Source: an uncultured Collinsella sp.
GTDB taxonomy: Bacteria; Actinomycetota; Coriobacteriia; Coriobacteriales; Coriobacteriaceae
Length of the DNA: 6,012 nt
NCBI GenBank assembly: GCA_900545905.1
Contig: URBA01000095.1
Location: 1 to 6,012, forward strand
Direction of reading: 5' to 3'
This document shows, one piece after another, positions 1-5,975 of the stretch. The position numbers and the translations under genes are program-made. Position 1 is the stretch's first letter; every line of letters starts with the position of its first letter. The notes under the pieces are model-generated. The model was given only the letters and a program-made list of their open reading frames with translations, was not told the DNA's origin and searched no databases.

Positions 1-99
1 CACCAGCCCAGGAATGCCCAGACCAGCCGAAAGTTCCTTTTCGAGCTCGGGATTTTGCTGAGCGACCGCCCAGCGATGCGTCGTCTTAAGCGATGACAT
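1..99 (-). CDS. recJ: RecJ-like single-stranded-DNA exonuclease, N-terminal fragment (runs off left edge)
   Basis: Only the first 33 codons are present. Reading the minus strand from the ATG at 99-97, the frame stays open to base 1. The peptide begins MSSLKTTHRW and continues AVAQQNPELEKELSAGLGI, ending in PGLV. The pattern of a basic/aromatic 'W-x-V' followed by 'NPELEKELSAxLGIPxLVA' resembles the extreme N-terminus of RecJ proteins from Gram-positive bacteria. There it precedes the DHH phosphoesterase domain, which lies outside this window. RecJ is a 5'-3' exonuclease acting on single-stranded DNA in recombination and repair. A purine-rich AGGGG lies about 9 bases before the ATG. Upstream are a TATAAT box and a small hairpin, so this start fits a proper 5' leader. 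With so little sequence and no catalytic motif visible, the identification rests on the N-terminal signature alone. Confidence 0.6.
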   Translation of the reverse strand, partial: MSSLKTTHRWAVAQQNPELEKELSAGLGIPGLV

Positions 100-151
100 A
101 GGCACCCGCCCCTGATAGGGGCAGGTCGCCGCGATACCTCTCACGGTTCAT
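86..151 (-). CDS. Possible 21-codon leader ORF overlapping the recJ start
   Basis: On the minus strand an ATG at 151-149 opens a 21-codon ORF (begins MNRERYRGDL, ends GAYVIA) that stops at TAA 88-86. The stop lies 11 bases inside the recJ-like gene in another frame, so the two reading frames overlap. A Shine-Dalgarno-like AGAGGA sits 9 bases before its ATG, and it lies downstream of the TATAAT box at 213-208, so it would be on the recJ transcript. This arrangement is typical of translational coupling: ribosomes finishing the short ORF would open the hairpin at 108-122 and reload at the recJ ATG. I recognise no family, and an ORF of this length can easily arise by chance. Confidence 0.25.
   Translation of the reverse strand: MNRERYRGDLPLSGAGAYVIA
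108..122 (-). promoter_or_regulatory. Small hairpin over the recJ ribosome-binding region
   Basis: GCCCCT (108-113) and AGGGGC (117-122) form a perfect 6-bp stem with a 3-base loop. In the minus-strand transcript the arm nearer the gene is AGGGGC, which contains the best Shine-Dalgarno candidate for the ATG at 99. Folding would therefore mask the ribosome-binding site, 8 bases before the start codon. A regulatory role is inference. The stem is short, though all-GC apart from one A-T pair. Confidence 0.35.
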
Positions 152-373
152 AGCGATGAGTCCTCTGTGTATGCCCGCTTCGGCAGGCAGATCTGTTGAA
201 CGGATTTATTATACCGTGCAGCGCGGACGCAAAACGCCGCGGTGCGCCGCGGTTTCGGCAAACGATGGCGGTAATGCCCTCGAAACAATCGAGCGTTTCA
301 GCCGCACGGACACATACGAGCGTCTAGCATATCCATACAAACAAGTTCGCGGATAAAGGGAGTCGCGGGGCAT
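152..373. other. Divergent intergenic region between recJ and the BASS-type transporter
   Basis: About 220 bases separate the two divergent genes. It holds the minus-strand TATAAT promoter (208-236). A GC-rich hairpin, CCGCGG (237-242), loop TGCG, CCGCGG (247-252), lies just upstream of the presumed -35 and could be an operator or merely GC-rich chance. For the plus-strand gene I see a Shine-Dalgarno-like AAAGGGAG (355-362) but no convincing -35/-10 pair; TAGCAT at 325-330 is the best weak -10 candidate. No persuasive protein-coding gene fills the region. Confidence 0.5.
208..236 (-). promoter_or_regulatory. Putative sigma-70-type promoter for recJ
   Basis: The minus strand reads a perfect TATAAT -10 box at 213-208. 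With a 17-base spacer the -35 position falls on CGTTTT (236-231), a poor match to TTGACA. Transcription would start near base 200, giving a leader of about 100 bases before the recJ ATG at 99. An exact TATAAT is conspicuous in such GC-rich sequence and lies correctly placed for the minus-strand gene. The weak -35 leaves open an activator or an extended -10 context. Confidence 0.5.
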
Positions 374-1372
374 ATGAAGCAATGGGCTGGACTGGGGAAG
401 TTCCTCGCGGGGCACATGCAGATCATCGTTCCGATTTGTGTGGCGCTCGGCGTGCTCTTTCCTCAACAGATCGGCGTTCTCAAGCCCATTGTTCCCGCCC
501 TCTTCGCCTTTATGACGTTTCAGGGTGCGCTCAGCAACACCTTTCACCAGGTAGCCGAGGTGTTCCACCGTCCGCTGCACCTGATTCTGGCGTTGTTGGT
601 CTCGGCGGCGCTTATTCCCATCGCGGCCTATGCCATGGGATCGTTGTTCTTTGGTTCCAACCCCAACCTTGTCTGCGGCATCGTGCTCGAATACAGTGTG
701 CCCGTGGCAGTCACCGCTTTTATGTGGATCAGCATGTTCGGCGGCAACGGCCCGCTCGCGCTCACCATCATCCTGACGTCCTCGGTCATCTCCCCTGTGA
801 CGATTCCGCTTACGCTCAAGCTCCTGCTGGGCGCCACCGTCTCGATCGACGTGCCGAGCATGATGCAGAACATGGCCTTTATGATCGCCATCCCCGCTGT
901 GCTCGGCATCGTGATCAACGAGCTCACGCGCGGCTGGGGGCACGAGAAACTCTCCCCCGCGCTCTCGCCCGCCTGCAAGTTCATGATGATGGGCGTTATC
1001 GCCTCCAACTCCACCGCCATGAGCGAGTACGTGCTGCACATGAACGCGGTGCGCCTAGAAGTCGCCCTCTTTATTTTGGTCTTCGCCATCAGCGGCTTTG
1101 TCGTCGGTTTTCTGGCCGCCCGTGCGCTCCATCTGCCATATAGCGAGACGACTACCATGTGCTTTACCTGCGGCATGCGTAACATCTCTTCGGGCGCCGT
1201 CATCGCCACGCAGTACTTTCCGGGCGAAGTCGTGTTTCCCGTCATGTGCGGAACGCTGTTTCAGCAGATACTCGCCTCGTTTATCGGACATCTCTTTGAG
1301 CGTCTGACCGGCGAGGAGCGCGCCGCCCAGCGCAAGCGGGTCGAGGCCGGCCGTGACGCCATGGCACGCTAG
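374..1372 (+). CDS. Bile acid:sodium symporter (BASS/SBF) family transporter
   Basis: This 332-residue protein is almost entirely hydrophobic, with roughly nine or ten membrane segments (for example about 17-30, 38-54, 68-92, 99-121, 128-150, 165-185, 229-250 and 283-305) and a charged cytoplasmic tail from about 310. Length and layout fit the BASS superfamily. CGMRN-ISSGA at 266-275 corresponds to the conserved 'GMQN-SGLA' crossover segment of bacterial BASS proteins, and the Pro/Gly/Asn-rich stretch at 106-127 (LEYSVPVAVTAF, then GGNGPLAL) probably forms the other broken helix. Such proteins import an organic anion with sodium. Characterised members carry bile acids, pantoate or keto acids, so the substrate cannot be read here. 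The ATG at 374 was chosen because AAAGGGAG lies 11 bases upstream; Met15 is a possible internal alternative. The gene is alone on its strand and converges on the DUF4931 gene. Confidence 0.85.
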   Translation: MKQWAGLGKFLAGHMQIIVPICVALGVLFPQQIGVLKPIVPALFAFMTFQGALSNTFHQVAEVFHRPLHLILALLVSAALIPIAAYAMGSLFFGSNPNLVCGIVLEYSVPVAVTAFMWISMFGGNGPLALTIILTSSVISPVTIPLTLKLLLGATVSIDVPSMMQNMAFMIAIPAVLGIVINELTRGWGHEKLSPALSPACKFMMMGVIASNSTAMSEYVLHMNAVRLEVALFILVFAISGFVVGFLAARALHLPYSETTTMCFTCGMRNISSGAVIATQYFPGEVVFPVMCGTLFQQILASFIGHLFERLTGEERAAQRKRVEAGRDAMAR

Positions 1373-1402
1373 ACCGTCCGCATTACGCGGGTGTTAGTCT
1401 TG

Positions 1403-2200
1403 CTATACGAGCGTTTCCAGATGCGCACGCAGGCACTCAGCATCGATATCGAGCGTGGTCTCAGCATTGACCTGGGCCAGACGATAGCCCACAAAGTAGG
1501 GCGATACCACCCAACGTGGCAGCGCCTTGGCAATGGTCCGGCCGTCTATGTGGTAGAAGAACAAGTTGTACGACTCCGCGCGACCACCGTGGTGCTCGTT
1601 CAGGATATAGCGCAGAGCTACCTGGATCGCATCGGCGAAGAGATCCGCCTCGGCTTGGTCTCTTGTGTCATCGCTAGCGGCGATTCCTTGCGGGGCTGAA
1701 ACGTTGACCTCAAAGAACCCCATGATCGGTTCGGTTGAGATGTTGACCGAGATCCTCCCCTGTTGCCAGACATTGATGCCTTCGAAATTGGTGGAAGTCA
1801 GCGAAGTATAGCCGTCTTCCTGCTCCAAACCCACAATCTGCATGTGCGGATGAACGAGACTACCGCCCGAGAGCGGGCCCTTGTTCTTGTACATGAGCAC
1901 GCTTGGATACTGCGGCGAATCGATCATCTGCTGCCAGCAACCCAGGGCAAACCGCATAACATGATGTAGCTCGTCCGGCGCATAGGTCACCAGGTCGGCA
2001 TCGTGATCGGCCGACTCGATCAGCACGGTTTGACGGGTGGCGCGCAGGGTCTTGAACTTATTCTCGAGCCAAATGCAATCGCCATCACGGCGAATGATGT
2101 CGGTGAGCCCTTCTGTATCGCAAAAGGGGCACGCGGTGCCGGGACGACGGTTGTCGTCGGGCTTACCGTTCGCCTGCCGAACGTCAAATACCAGCGCCAC
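1403..2200 (-). CDS. DUF4931 protein, galactose-1-phosphate uridylyltransferase-like (HIT fold)
   Basis: The 265-residue protein has an N-terminal CPFC zinc-type motif (residues 24-27), an 'ENKFKTL' segment (46-52), and KGPLSGGSLVHPHMQIVGL at 107-125. The HPHMQ core (117-121) matches the His-x-His-x-Gln nucleotidyltransferase signature of GalT, where the second His is the nucleotide-carrying nucleophile. C-terminal YNLFFY (211-216) and PRWVVSPYFVGY (228-239) also fit the DUF4931 branch. That branch is shorter than classical GalT (about 350 residues) and its substrate is not established. A nucleotidyl transfer or hydrolysis on a sugar or nucleotide phosphate is plausible; true GalT activity should not be assumed. 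The GTG start is supported by GGAGG 8 bases upstream, lying in the last codons of cutC, and no other early start exists. It follows cutC by 3 bases, so the two are almost certainly cotranscribed and probably translationally coupled. Confidence 0.8.
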   Translation of the reverse strand: MALVFDVRQANGKPDDNRRPGTACPFCDTEGLTDIIRRDGDCIWLENKFKTLRATRQTVLIESADHDADLVTYAPDELHHVMRFALGCWQQMIDSPQYPSVLMYKNKGPLSGGSLVHPHMQIVGLEQEDGYTSLTSTNFEGINVWQQGRISVNISTEPIMGFFEVNVSAPQGIAASDDTRDQAEADLFADAIQVALRYILNEHHGGRAESYNLFFYHIDGRTIAKALPRWVVSPYFVGYRLAQVNAETTLDIDAECLRAHLETLV

Positions 2201-2203
2201 GGG

Positions 2204-2881
2204 TTATACCTCCAGCGGCACAATCTTGGTGCCATGGAGCTCGGAGACGCCCAGTGCCGCCGCCACGGTATCGCGGTTGACCGTGGAAATGCCGCCGCCG
2301 GGAAGGATGGTCAAACGATCACCCGCATACTCGATTAAACGAGCCAGGTGATCGAAATTATCCTCGATCGACGTACCGGCAGCGCCGCCATGCGTGAGGA
2401 TGCGCGTAACGCCGCAGTCGGCAAGTGTATCAATCGCATCGAGCTGAGCCTCGGGCGAGAGCTGGTCAAATGCCATGTGGAAGGTGATGTCGATGGGCTC
2501 ACGCTTACATTCCTCGGTCGCGCAGCCCGCAGCCATCACGAGGGCGCCAAGCGTAAGTTCGTCGAGCGCCCATCCGCCAGCGCAGGGCTTGCAGCTGCCA
2601 AAGACCAAGCCGTCAACGCCGGCGCTTACGGCAAGGCCCAGGTCCATCTCCATCATACGCAGCTCGTCCTGGTCGTAGTGAAAGTCGCCGCCACGCGGGC
2701 GAATCATGCACATCACCCGTGCATCGTGCTCGTGGACATAGTTGGTCGTAGCGCTGATAACGCCGGCCGAAGGCGTGGTGCCACCAACGGCAAGGTTGTC
2801 GCACAGCTCGATACGCCTTGCACCGGCATCGATAGCCGCCGGCACCCGCTCAAAGTTCTCGGCACAAAACTCGTACAGCAT
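2204..2881 (-). CDS. cutC: CutC family TIM-barrel protein
   Basis: The 225-residue protein starts MLYEFCAENFE, the classic CutC opening. It carries the family blocks RIELCDNLAVGGTTPS (23-38), MIRPRGGDFHY (59-69), GVDGLVFG (88-95), TFHMAFDQ (133-140), then ILTHGG, ILPGGGI and ELHG near the C-terminus. It is slightly shorter than the E. coli protein (248 aa). CutC was named for copper tolerance, but in E. coli that phenotype was later attributed to the small RNA MicL, encoded in the 3' part of the gene, so the biochemical role is open. I chose the ATG at 2881 over an upstream in-frame ATG at 2938 because the extra 19 residues do not match the family, and a GGGGG sequence precedes 2881 at suitable distance. 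Cys pairs at 97/100 and 120/125 are notable. It is the first gene of a two-gene unit with the DUF4931 gene. No clear promoter was found upstream. Confidence 0.88.
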   Translation of the reverse strand: MLYEFCAENFERVPAAIDAGARRIELCDNLAVGGTTPSAGVISATTNYVHEHDARVMCMIRPRGGDFHYDQDELRMMEMDLGLAVSAGVDGLVFGSCKPCAGGWALDELTLGALVMAAGCATEECKREPIDITFHMAFDQLSPEAQLDAIDTLADCGVTRILTHGGAAGTSIEDNFDHLARLIEYAGDRLTILPGGGISTVNRDTVAAALGVSELHGTKIVPLEV

Positions 2882-2940
2882 AGATAGACCCCCAAAGACA
2901 GCAGATGTTTTCCGACGGGCATTGTCACACATCCCCATGA

Positions 2941-3007
2941 AGTTGCGGTGGAATAGGGACTCTTTTGGCCTCTGGAGCCCGTATTCAGTCCCTATTTCAC
3001 CGCGACT
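2941..3007. repeat. 67-base imperfect palindrome with 21-bp stem
   Basis: Left arm 2941-2961 (AGTTGCGGTGGAATAGGGAC then T) pairs with right arm 2987-3007 over 21 consecutive positions around a 25-base loop. In a plus-strand RNA, 19 pairs are Watson-Crick and 2 (2944/3004 and 2951/2997) are G-U wobbles. In a minus-strand RNA those two become A-C mismatches. It lacks a proper T-run and directly abuts the liv terminator. It looks like an intergenic palindromic repeat (REP/MITE-like) or a structured RNA rather than a second terminator. Copy number elsewhere in the genome cannot be seen from this window. Confidence 0.7.
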
Positions 3008-3045
3008 AAAAAGGGGCGCTGACTGAGATAGCCAGCGCCCCTTTT
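3008..3045 (-). terminator. Rho-independent terminator of the liv operon
   Basis: The minus strand reads AAAAGGGGCGCTG, an 11-base loop, then CAGCGCCCCTTTT and one more T. This is a 13-bp stem (3045-3033 with 3021-3009), GC-rich in its core and ending in five Ts. It begins 10 bases after the livF stop at 3056, the expected position for the operon's intrinsic terminator. It also insulates cutC, the next gene on the same strand. Confidence 0.9.
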
Positions 3046-3055
3046 GTTAGGTGGG

Positions 3056-3769
3056 TTAGCCTCCGAGGTAGGCTTTGCGGACGTTGTCGTCATGCAGGAG
3101 CTCTTGGCCGGTGCCGGTCATGGTGATCTTGCCGGTCTCGAGCACGTAACCGCGTGTGGCGATGGAAAGCGCCATCTGCGCGTTTTGCTCGACCAGAAGC
3201 ACCGTGGTGCCGGCCTTGTGCAGGTCCTCGACAATCTGGAAGATCTGTTCGATCAGAATCGGTGCCAGACCCATGGAAGGTTCGTCGAGCATGAGCAGCT
3301 TGGGATTACTCATAAGGGCGCGGCCCATAACGAGCATCTGCTGCTCGCCGCCTGAAAGGGTGCCGGCGACCTGGCGACGACGTTCCTTCAGGCGCGGGAA
3401 CTGCTCGTAGACGCGCTCCAGGCCCGGAGCCACCGTGGACTTGGGCTGCGTATAGGCACCCATCTCCAGGTTCTCCTCAACCGTCATCTGCAAAAAGGCG
3501 CGACGACCCTCGGGAACCTGAGCCAGGCCCTTACCGACCAGCTTATCAGCGGGCGTATGGGTAATGTCCTCGCTCATAAACTTGATGGAGCCGGTCTTGG
3601 AGCGCAGCAGGCCCGAGACGGTCTTGAGCGTTGTGGACTTGCCGGCACCGTTCGCACCGATCAGAGCCACGATCTCGCCCTCGTTGACGTTAAAGGAGAT
3701 GTCCTTGATGGCGTGGATGGCGCCGTACCAGACGTTGATGTTGTAGACGGAAAGCATCGGCTCTGCCAT
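3056..3769 (-). CDS. livF: Branched-chain amino acid ABC transporter ATPase LivF
   Basis: This 237-residue cytoplasmic ATPase powers a Liv-type (HAAT family) importer together with LivG. Walker A GANGAGKST is at 38-46, the LivF-typical VPEGRRAF at 85-92, the ABC signature LSGGEQQ at 138-144 and Walker B LLMLDEP at 158-164. The segment LLVEQNAQMAL follows, with Gln-Asn at the switch-His place, as is normal for LivF. Length is standard for the family. The ATG at 3769 directly abuts the LivG stop codon (3772-3770), with a GGGGGAG Shine-Dalgarno 6 bases upstream inside livG, so translation is probably coupled. It is the last gene of the operon. LivF/LivG pairs also serve urea or other amide/amino acid importers, so branched-chain amino acids are the family default rather than proven. 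Confidence 0.95.
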   Translation of the reverse strand: MAEPMLSVYNINVWYGAIHAIKDISFNVNEGEIVALIGANGAGKSTTLKTVSGLLRSKTGSIKFMSEDITHTPADKLVGKGLAQVPEGRRAFLQMTVEENLEMGAYTQPKSTVAPGLERVYEQFPRLKERRRQVAGTLSGGEQQMLVMGRALMSNPKLLMLDEPSMGLAPILIEQIFQIVEDLHKAGTTVLLVEQNAQMALSIATRGYVLETGKITMTGTGQELLHDDNVRKAYLGG

Positions 3770-4630
3770 TTAGTTCTCCCCCTTATCCTGCTTGCCCAGA
3801 TATGCCTCGATAACGGCGTCGTTGTTCTGGATTTCCTCTGCCGTGCCCTTGGCGATAACCTTGCCAAAGTTAAGCACGCAGATGCCCTCGCAGATGTTCA
3901 TGACGAGCGACATATCATGCTCGATAAGCATGATGGCGATGCCGAAGGTGTCGCGAATCTTGACGATGTTCGCCATGAGCTCTGCGGTCTCGGACGGGTT
4001 CATGCCGGCGGCAGGCTCGTCGAGCAGCAGCAGTTTGGGGTTGGTGGCAAGCGCGCGGACGATCTCCAGACGACGCTGAGCGCCGTAAGGAAGCGAGCCG
4101 GCCTGTTCATTTGCCAGGTGCTCCATGTCAAAAATGGACAGCAGCTCCATGGCGCGCTCGTGGGCGGCCTTCTCGTGCTTCCAATACGTCGGCAGGCGCA
4201 GCACGCCCTCAAAGCCGGAGTAACGCTCCTGGTTATGCAGACCGACCTTAACGTTATCCTCCACCGTCATGGTGTTGAACAGGCGAATGTTCTGGAAGGT
4301 ACGGGCAATACCCATGCGGTTGACCTGATAGACCGACTTGCCCGAGGTATCCTCTCCGTCGAGCAGGATGGTGCCGTGCGTGGGCTGATACACCTTGGTG
4401 AGCAGGTTGAAGACCGTGGTCTTACCGGCACCGTTGGGGCCGATCAGACCGGCGATCTCGGTCTTGCCGATAGTCAGGCTAAAGTCGTCGACTGCCTTAA
4501 GGCCACCGAACTCAATGCCCAGGTGGATGCACTCGAGTGCAGGGCGCTCGCCCAGGTCACGATCGGGAACGATGGCGCCAGAAGGATACGGGACCATCTT
4601 GCCCTTCTTGAACTCAAATTTACTGGGCAT
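3770..4630 (-). CDS. livG: Branched-chain amino acid ABC transporter ATPase LivG
   Basis: The second ATPase of the importer, 286 residues. Walker A GPNGAGKTT is at 64-72, the Q-loop in ARTFQNIRLF around residue 113, the LivG-type signature LPYGAQRRLEI at 180-190, Walker B LLLLDEPAAGMNP at 200-212 and the switch histidine in LIEHD (His238). It has about 30 residues more at the N-terminus than E. coli LivG (255 aa), with a basic stretch then proline-rich sequence before the ABC domain. I chose the ATG at 4630 because a strong AAGGAGGTGG lies 9 bases upstream. A TTG at 4657 in the same frame is less likely, since the Shine-Dalgarno would then be inside the gene. The start overlaps the end of livM by 11 bases and the stop abuts livF, so the three are cotranscribed. 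Confidence 0.94.
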   Translation of the reverse strand: MPSKFEFKKGKMVPYPSGAIVPDRDLGERPALECIHLGIEFGGLKAVDDFSLTIGKTEIAGLIGPNGAGKTTVFNLLTKVYQPTHGTILLDGEDTSGKSVYQVNRMGIARTFQNIRLFNTMTVEDNVKVGLHNQERYSGFEGVLRLPTYWKHEKAAHERAMELLSIFDMEHLANEQAGSLPYGAQRRLEIVRALATNPKLLLLDEPAAGMNPSETAELMANIVKIRDTFGIAIMLIEHDMSLVMNICEGICVLNFGKVIAKGTAEEIQNNDAVIEAYLGKQDKGEN

Positions 4631-5699
4631 CGGCTGCCACCTCCTTCTTGGAAGCAAAGCGATCCTTAATGCGTGCGAAGAACGCCTTGAGCTGCGGGTT
4701 GTTGGTAAAGATCATGACCAGGATCAACACGATGGCGTAGATGAGCATGCGGTAGTCCGAGAACTGACGGAGCAGCTCGGGAAGCACCGTAAGCAACGAC
4801 GCCGCGATGACGGAACCGCGCATGTTGCCAAGGCCGCCCAGGACCACGAACACCAGAATGAGGATGGACGTGTTGAAGTCGAACTTGGTGGCGGAGAGCT
4901 GCGAGAAGTTACCGCCGAAGAGGGCTCCGGCAGCACCGGCGAGGGCAGCGGAAACCACGAAGGCGATCATGCGGTACTCGGTGACGGAGATGCCTACGGA
5001 CTCGGCTGCAATCTTGTTATCGCGCACGGCCATAATGGCACGGCCGGTACGGCTGCGAACCAGGTTGAGCACGATCACGAGTGCGACCATGACCAGGATG
5101 GCACCGGCGAGGAAGGTCGAGTACGTCGACACGCCCGAGGCGCCCTGGGCGCCCTTGATGATGGCGGTGCCGTCCTCGAGCAGGTGCAGGTCGTCGATCG
5201 TGGAGTTACCCGTGATGTTAAAGATCACATGCAGGCCGCGGGAATCGACGCCCACAATGAGGCAGGTGACGACCTCTTTGATAATCTCGCCAAAAGCCAG
5301 GGTCACGATGGCCAGATAGTCGCCGCTCAGGCGCAGGACCGGGATACCGATCAAGAAGCCCAAGACGGCAGCGGCGATAGCGCCGACCACAATGCTGATG
5401 ATCAGACGCATCGGATCGGACGGAACGGTGCTCTCCAGCGCGACGGCAGTGACGATGCCCGTATAGGCACCCACGCTCATAAAGCCCGCGTGACCCAGCG
5501 ACAAGTCGCCTGCGATGCCGACGACGAGGTTAAGGGAGATGGCCATGACGATATAGGCCGTGATGGGAACCAGCTGACCGGCGATCATGCGCGGAATCAT
5601 GTGGTTCGACTGCATAAAGAACACGATGGCGAAGGCCACGATGCACATGGCATACGTAACAAAGTCGTGACGCGTCTGCTTGTCTTTAAGAAACTTCAT
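4620..5699 (-). CDS. livM: Branched-chain amino acid ABC transporter permease LivM
   Basis: A 359-residue integral membrane permease (BPD_transp_2 family) with about eight to ten hydrophobic segments. LivM hallmarks are present: LNLVVGIAGDLSLGHAGFMS near the N-terminal third, LRLSGDYLAIVTLAFGEI in the middle, GRAIMAVRDNKIAAESVGI (the cytoplasmic loop that docks the ATPases), and LVFVVLGGLGNMRGS toward the C-terminus. The loop after LAFGEI, where many LivM proteins carry a 'TGGxxGI' motif, is divergent and longer here (roughly residues 150-190). The ATG at 5699 has AGGTG 6 bases upstream and yields MKFLKDK. A GTG at 5708, immediately after the livH stop, is a possible alternative adding three residues. 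The stop overlaps the livG start by 11 bases. Confidence 0.93.
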   Translation of the reverse strand: MKFLKDKQTRHDFVTYAMCIVAFAIVFFMQSNHMIPRMIAGQLVPITAYIVMAISLNLVVGIAGDLSLGHAGFMSVGAYTGIVTAVALESTVPSDPMRLIISIVVGAIAAAVLGFLIGIPVLRLSGDYLAIVTLAFGEIIKEVVTCLIVGVDSRGLHVIFNITGNSTIDDLHLLEDGTAIIKGAQGASGVSTYSTFLAGAILVMVALVIVLNLVRSRTGRAIMAVRDNKIAAESVGISVTEYRMIAFVVSAALAGAAGALFGGNFSQLSATKFDFNTSILILVFVVLGGLGNMRGSVIAASLLTVLPELLRQFSDYRMLIYAIVLILVMIFTNNPQLKAFFARIKDRFASKKEVAADAQ

Positions 5700-5708
5700 A
5701 ACGCTCAC

Positions 5709-5975
5709 CTACACCTTCTCGGGGACGTACTTGCCCAAGAGGCCGGCAGGCTTGACGAGCAGGACGATGATCAAAACACCAAAGACGATGGAGTTGGCAA
5801 GGCTCGTGGAAATGTAAGCCTGCGCCATCGCCTCGATGATGCCGATGAGAATGCCACCGACAAAGGCGCCGGGGATGGAACCGATGCCACCGAAGACGGC
5901 GGCGTCGAAGGCCTTGATGCCAGGCATGGCGCCCGTCGTAGGCTGCAGCACCGGCGAGTAGGAGCACAGCAGCAC
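5709..5975 (-). CDS. livH: Branched-chain amino acid ABC transporter permease LivH, C-terminal fragment
   Basis: Only the last 88 codons are genuine. They contain MPGIKAFDAAVFGGIGSIPG followed by AFVGGILIGIIEA, the conserved EAA-like block of LivH permeases, a further membrane helix (SIVFGVLIIVLLVKP) and the standard C-terminal GLLGKYVPEKV. LivH pairs with LivM to form the transmembrane pore. The gene is cut at the contig end. Upstream of base 5975 the frame continues only through adapter sequence, which adds a spurious MYKRQ; this is not a start codon of LivH. The TAG stop (5711-5709) lies 9 bases before the livM ATG. The rest of livH, and perhaps a substrate-binding protein gene, should lie beyond the right edge. 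Confidence 0.92.
   Translation of the reverse strand: MLLCSYSPVLQPTTGAMPGIKAFDAAVFGGIGSIPGAFVGGILIGIIEAMAQAYISTSLANSIVFGVLIIVLLVKPAGLLGKYVPEKV

Noticed and set aside
156..356. A 66-codon plus-strand frame in the divergent intergenic region
   Set aside because: It has no recognisable domain or good Shine-Dalgarno, lies across the minus-strand promoter, and ends just before the transporter's ribosome-binding site.
209..1039. A 276-codon minus-strand frame across the BASS transporter and its upstream region
   Set aside because: The product is a very His/Arg/Asp/Glu-rich low-complexity protein, the usual antisense shadow of a hydrophobic membrane protein. The plus-strand frame has clear family motifs.
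1375..1400. A bidirectional terminator between the convergent genes
   Set aside because: The only stem is 4 bp with no T-run on either side.
2882..2932. A promoter for cutC with GTGACA as -35
   Set aside because: GTGACA is present on the minus strand, but the -10 position at 16-18 bases reads about ATCTGC/TCTGCT, too far from TATAAT to call.
2882..2938. An N-terminal extension of CutC from the ATG at 2938
   Set aside because: The added 19 residues do not resemble CutC, there is no Shine-Dalgarno before 2938, and the family normally begins at the M-L-x-E-F-C sequence.
3557..4669. A 370-codon open frame on the plus strand, antisense to livF and livG
   Set aside because: Its translation is rich in Val, Asp, His and Leu in shadow-like patterns and matches no family, while the opposite strand encodes two textbook ABC ATPases. 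Long antisense frames are expected in GC-rich coding DNA.
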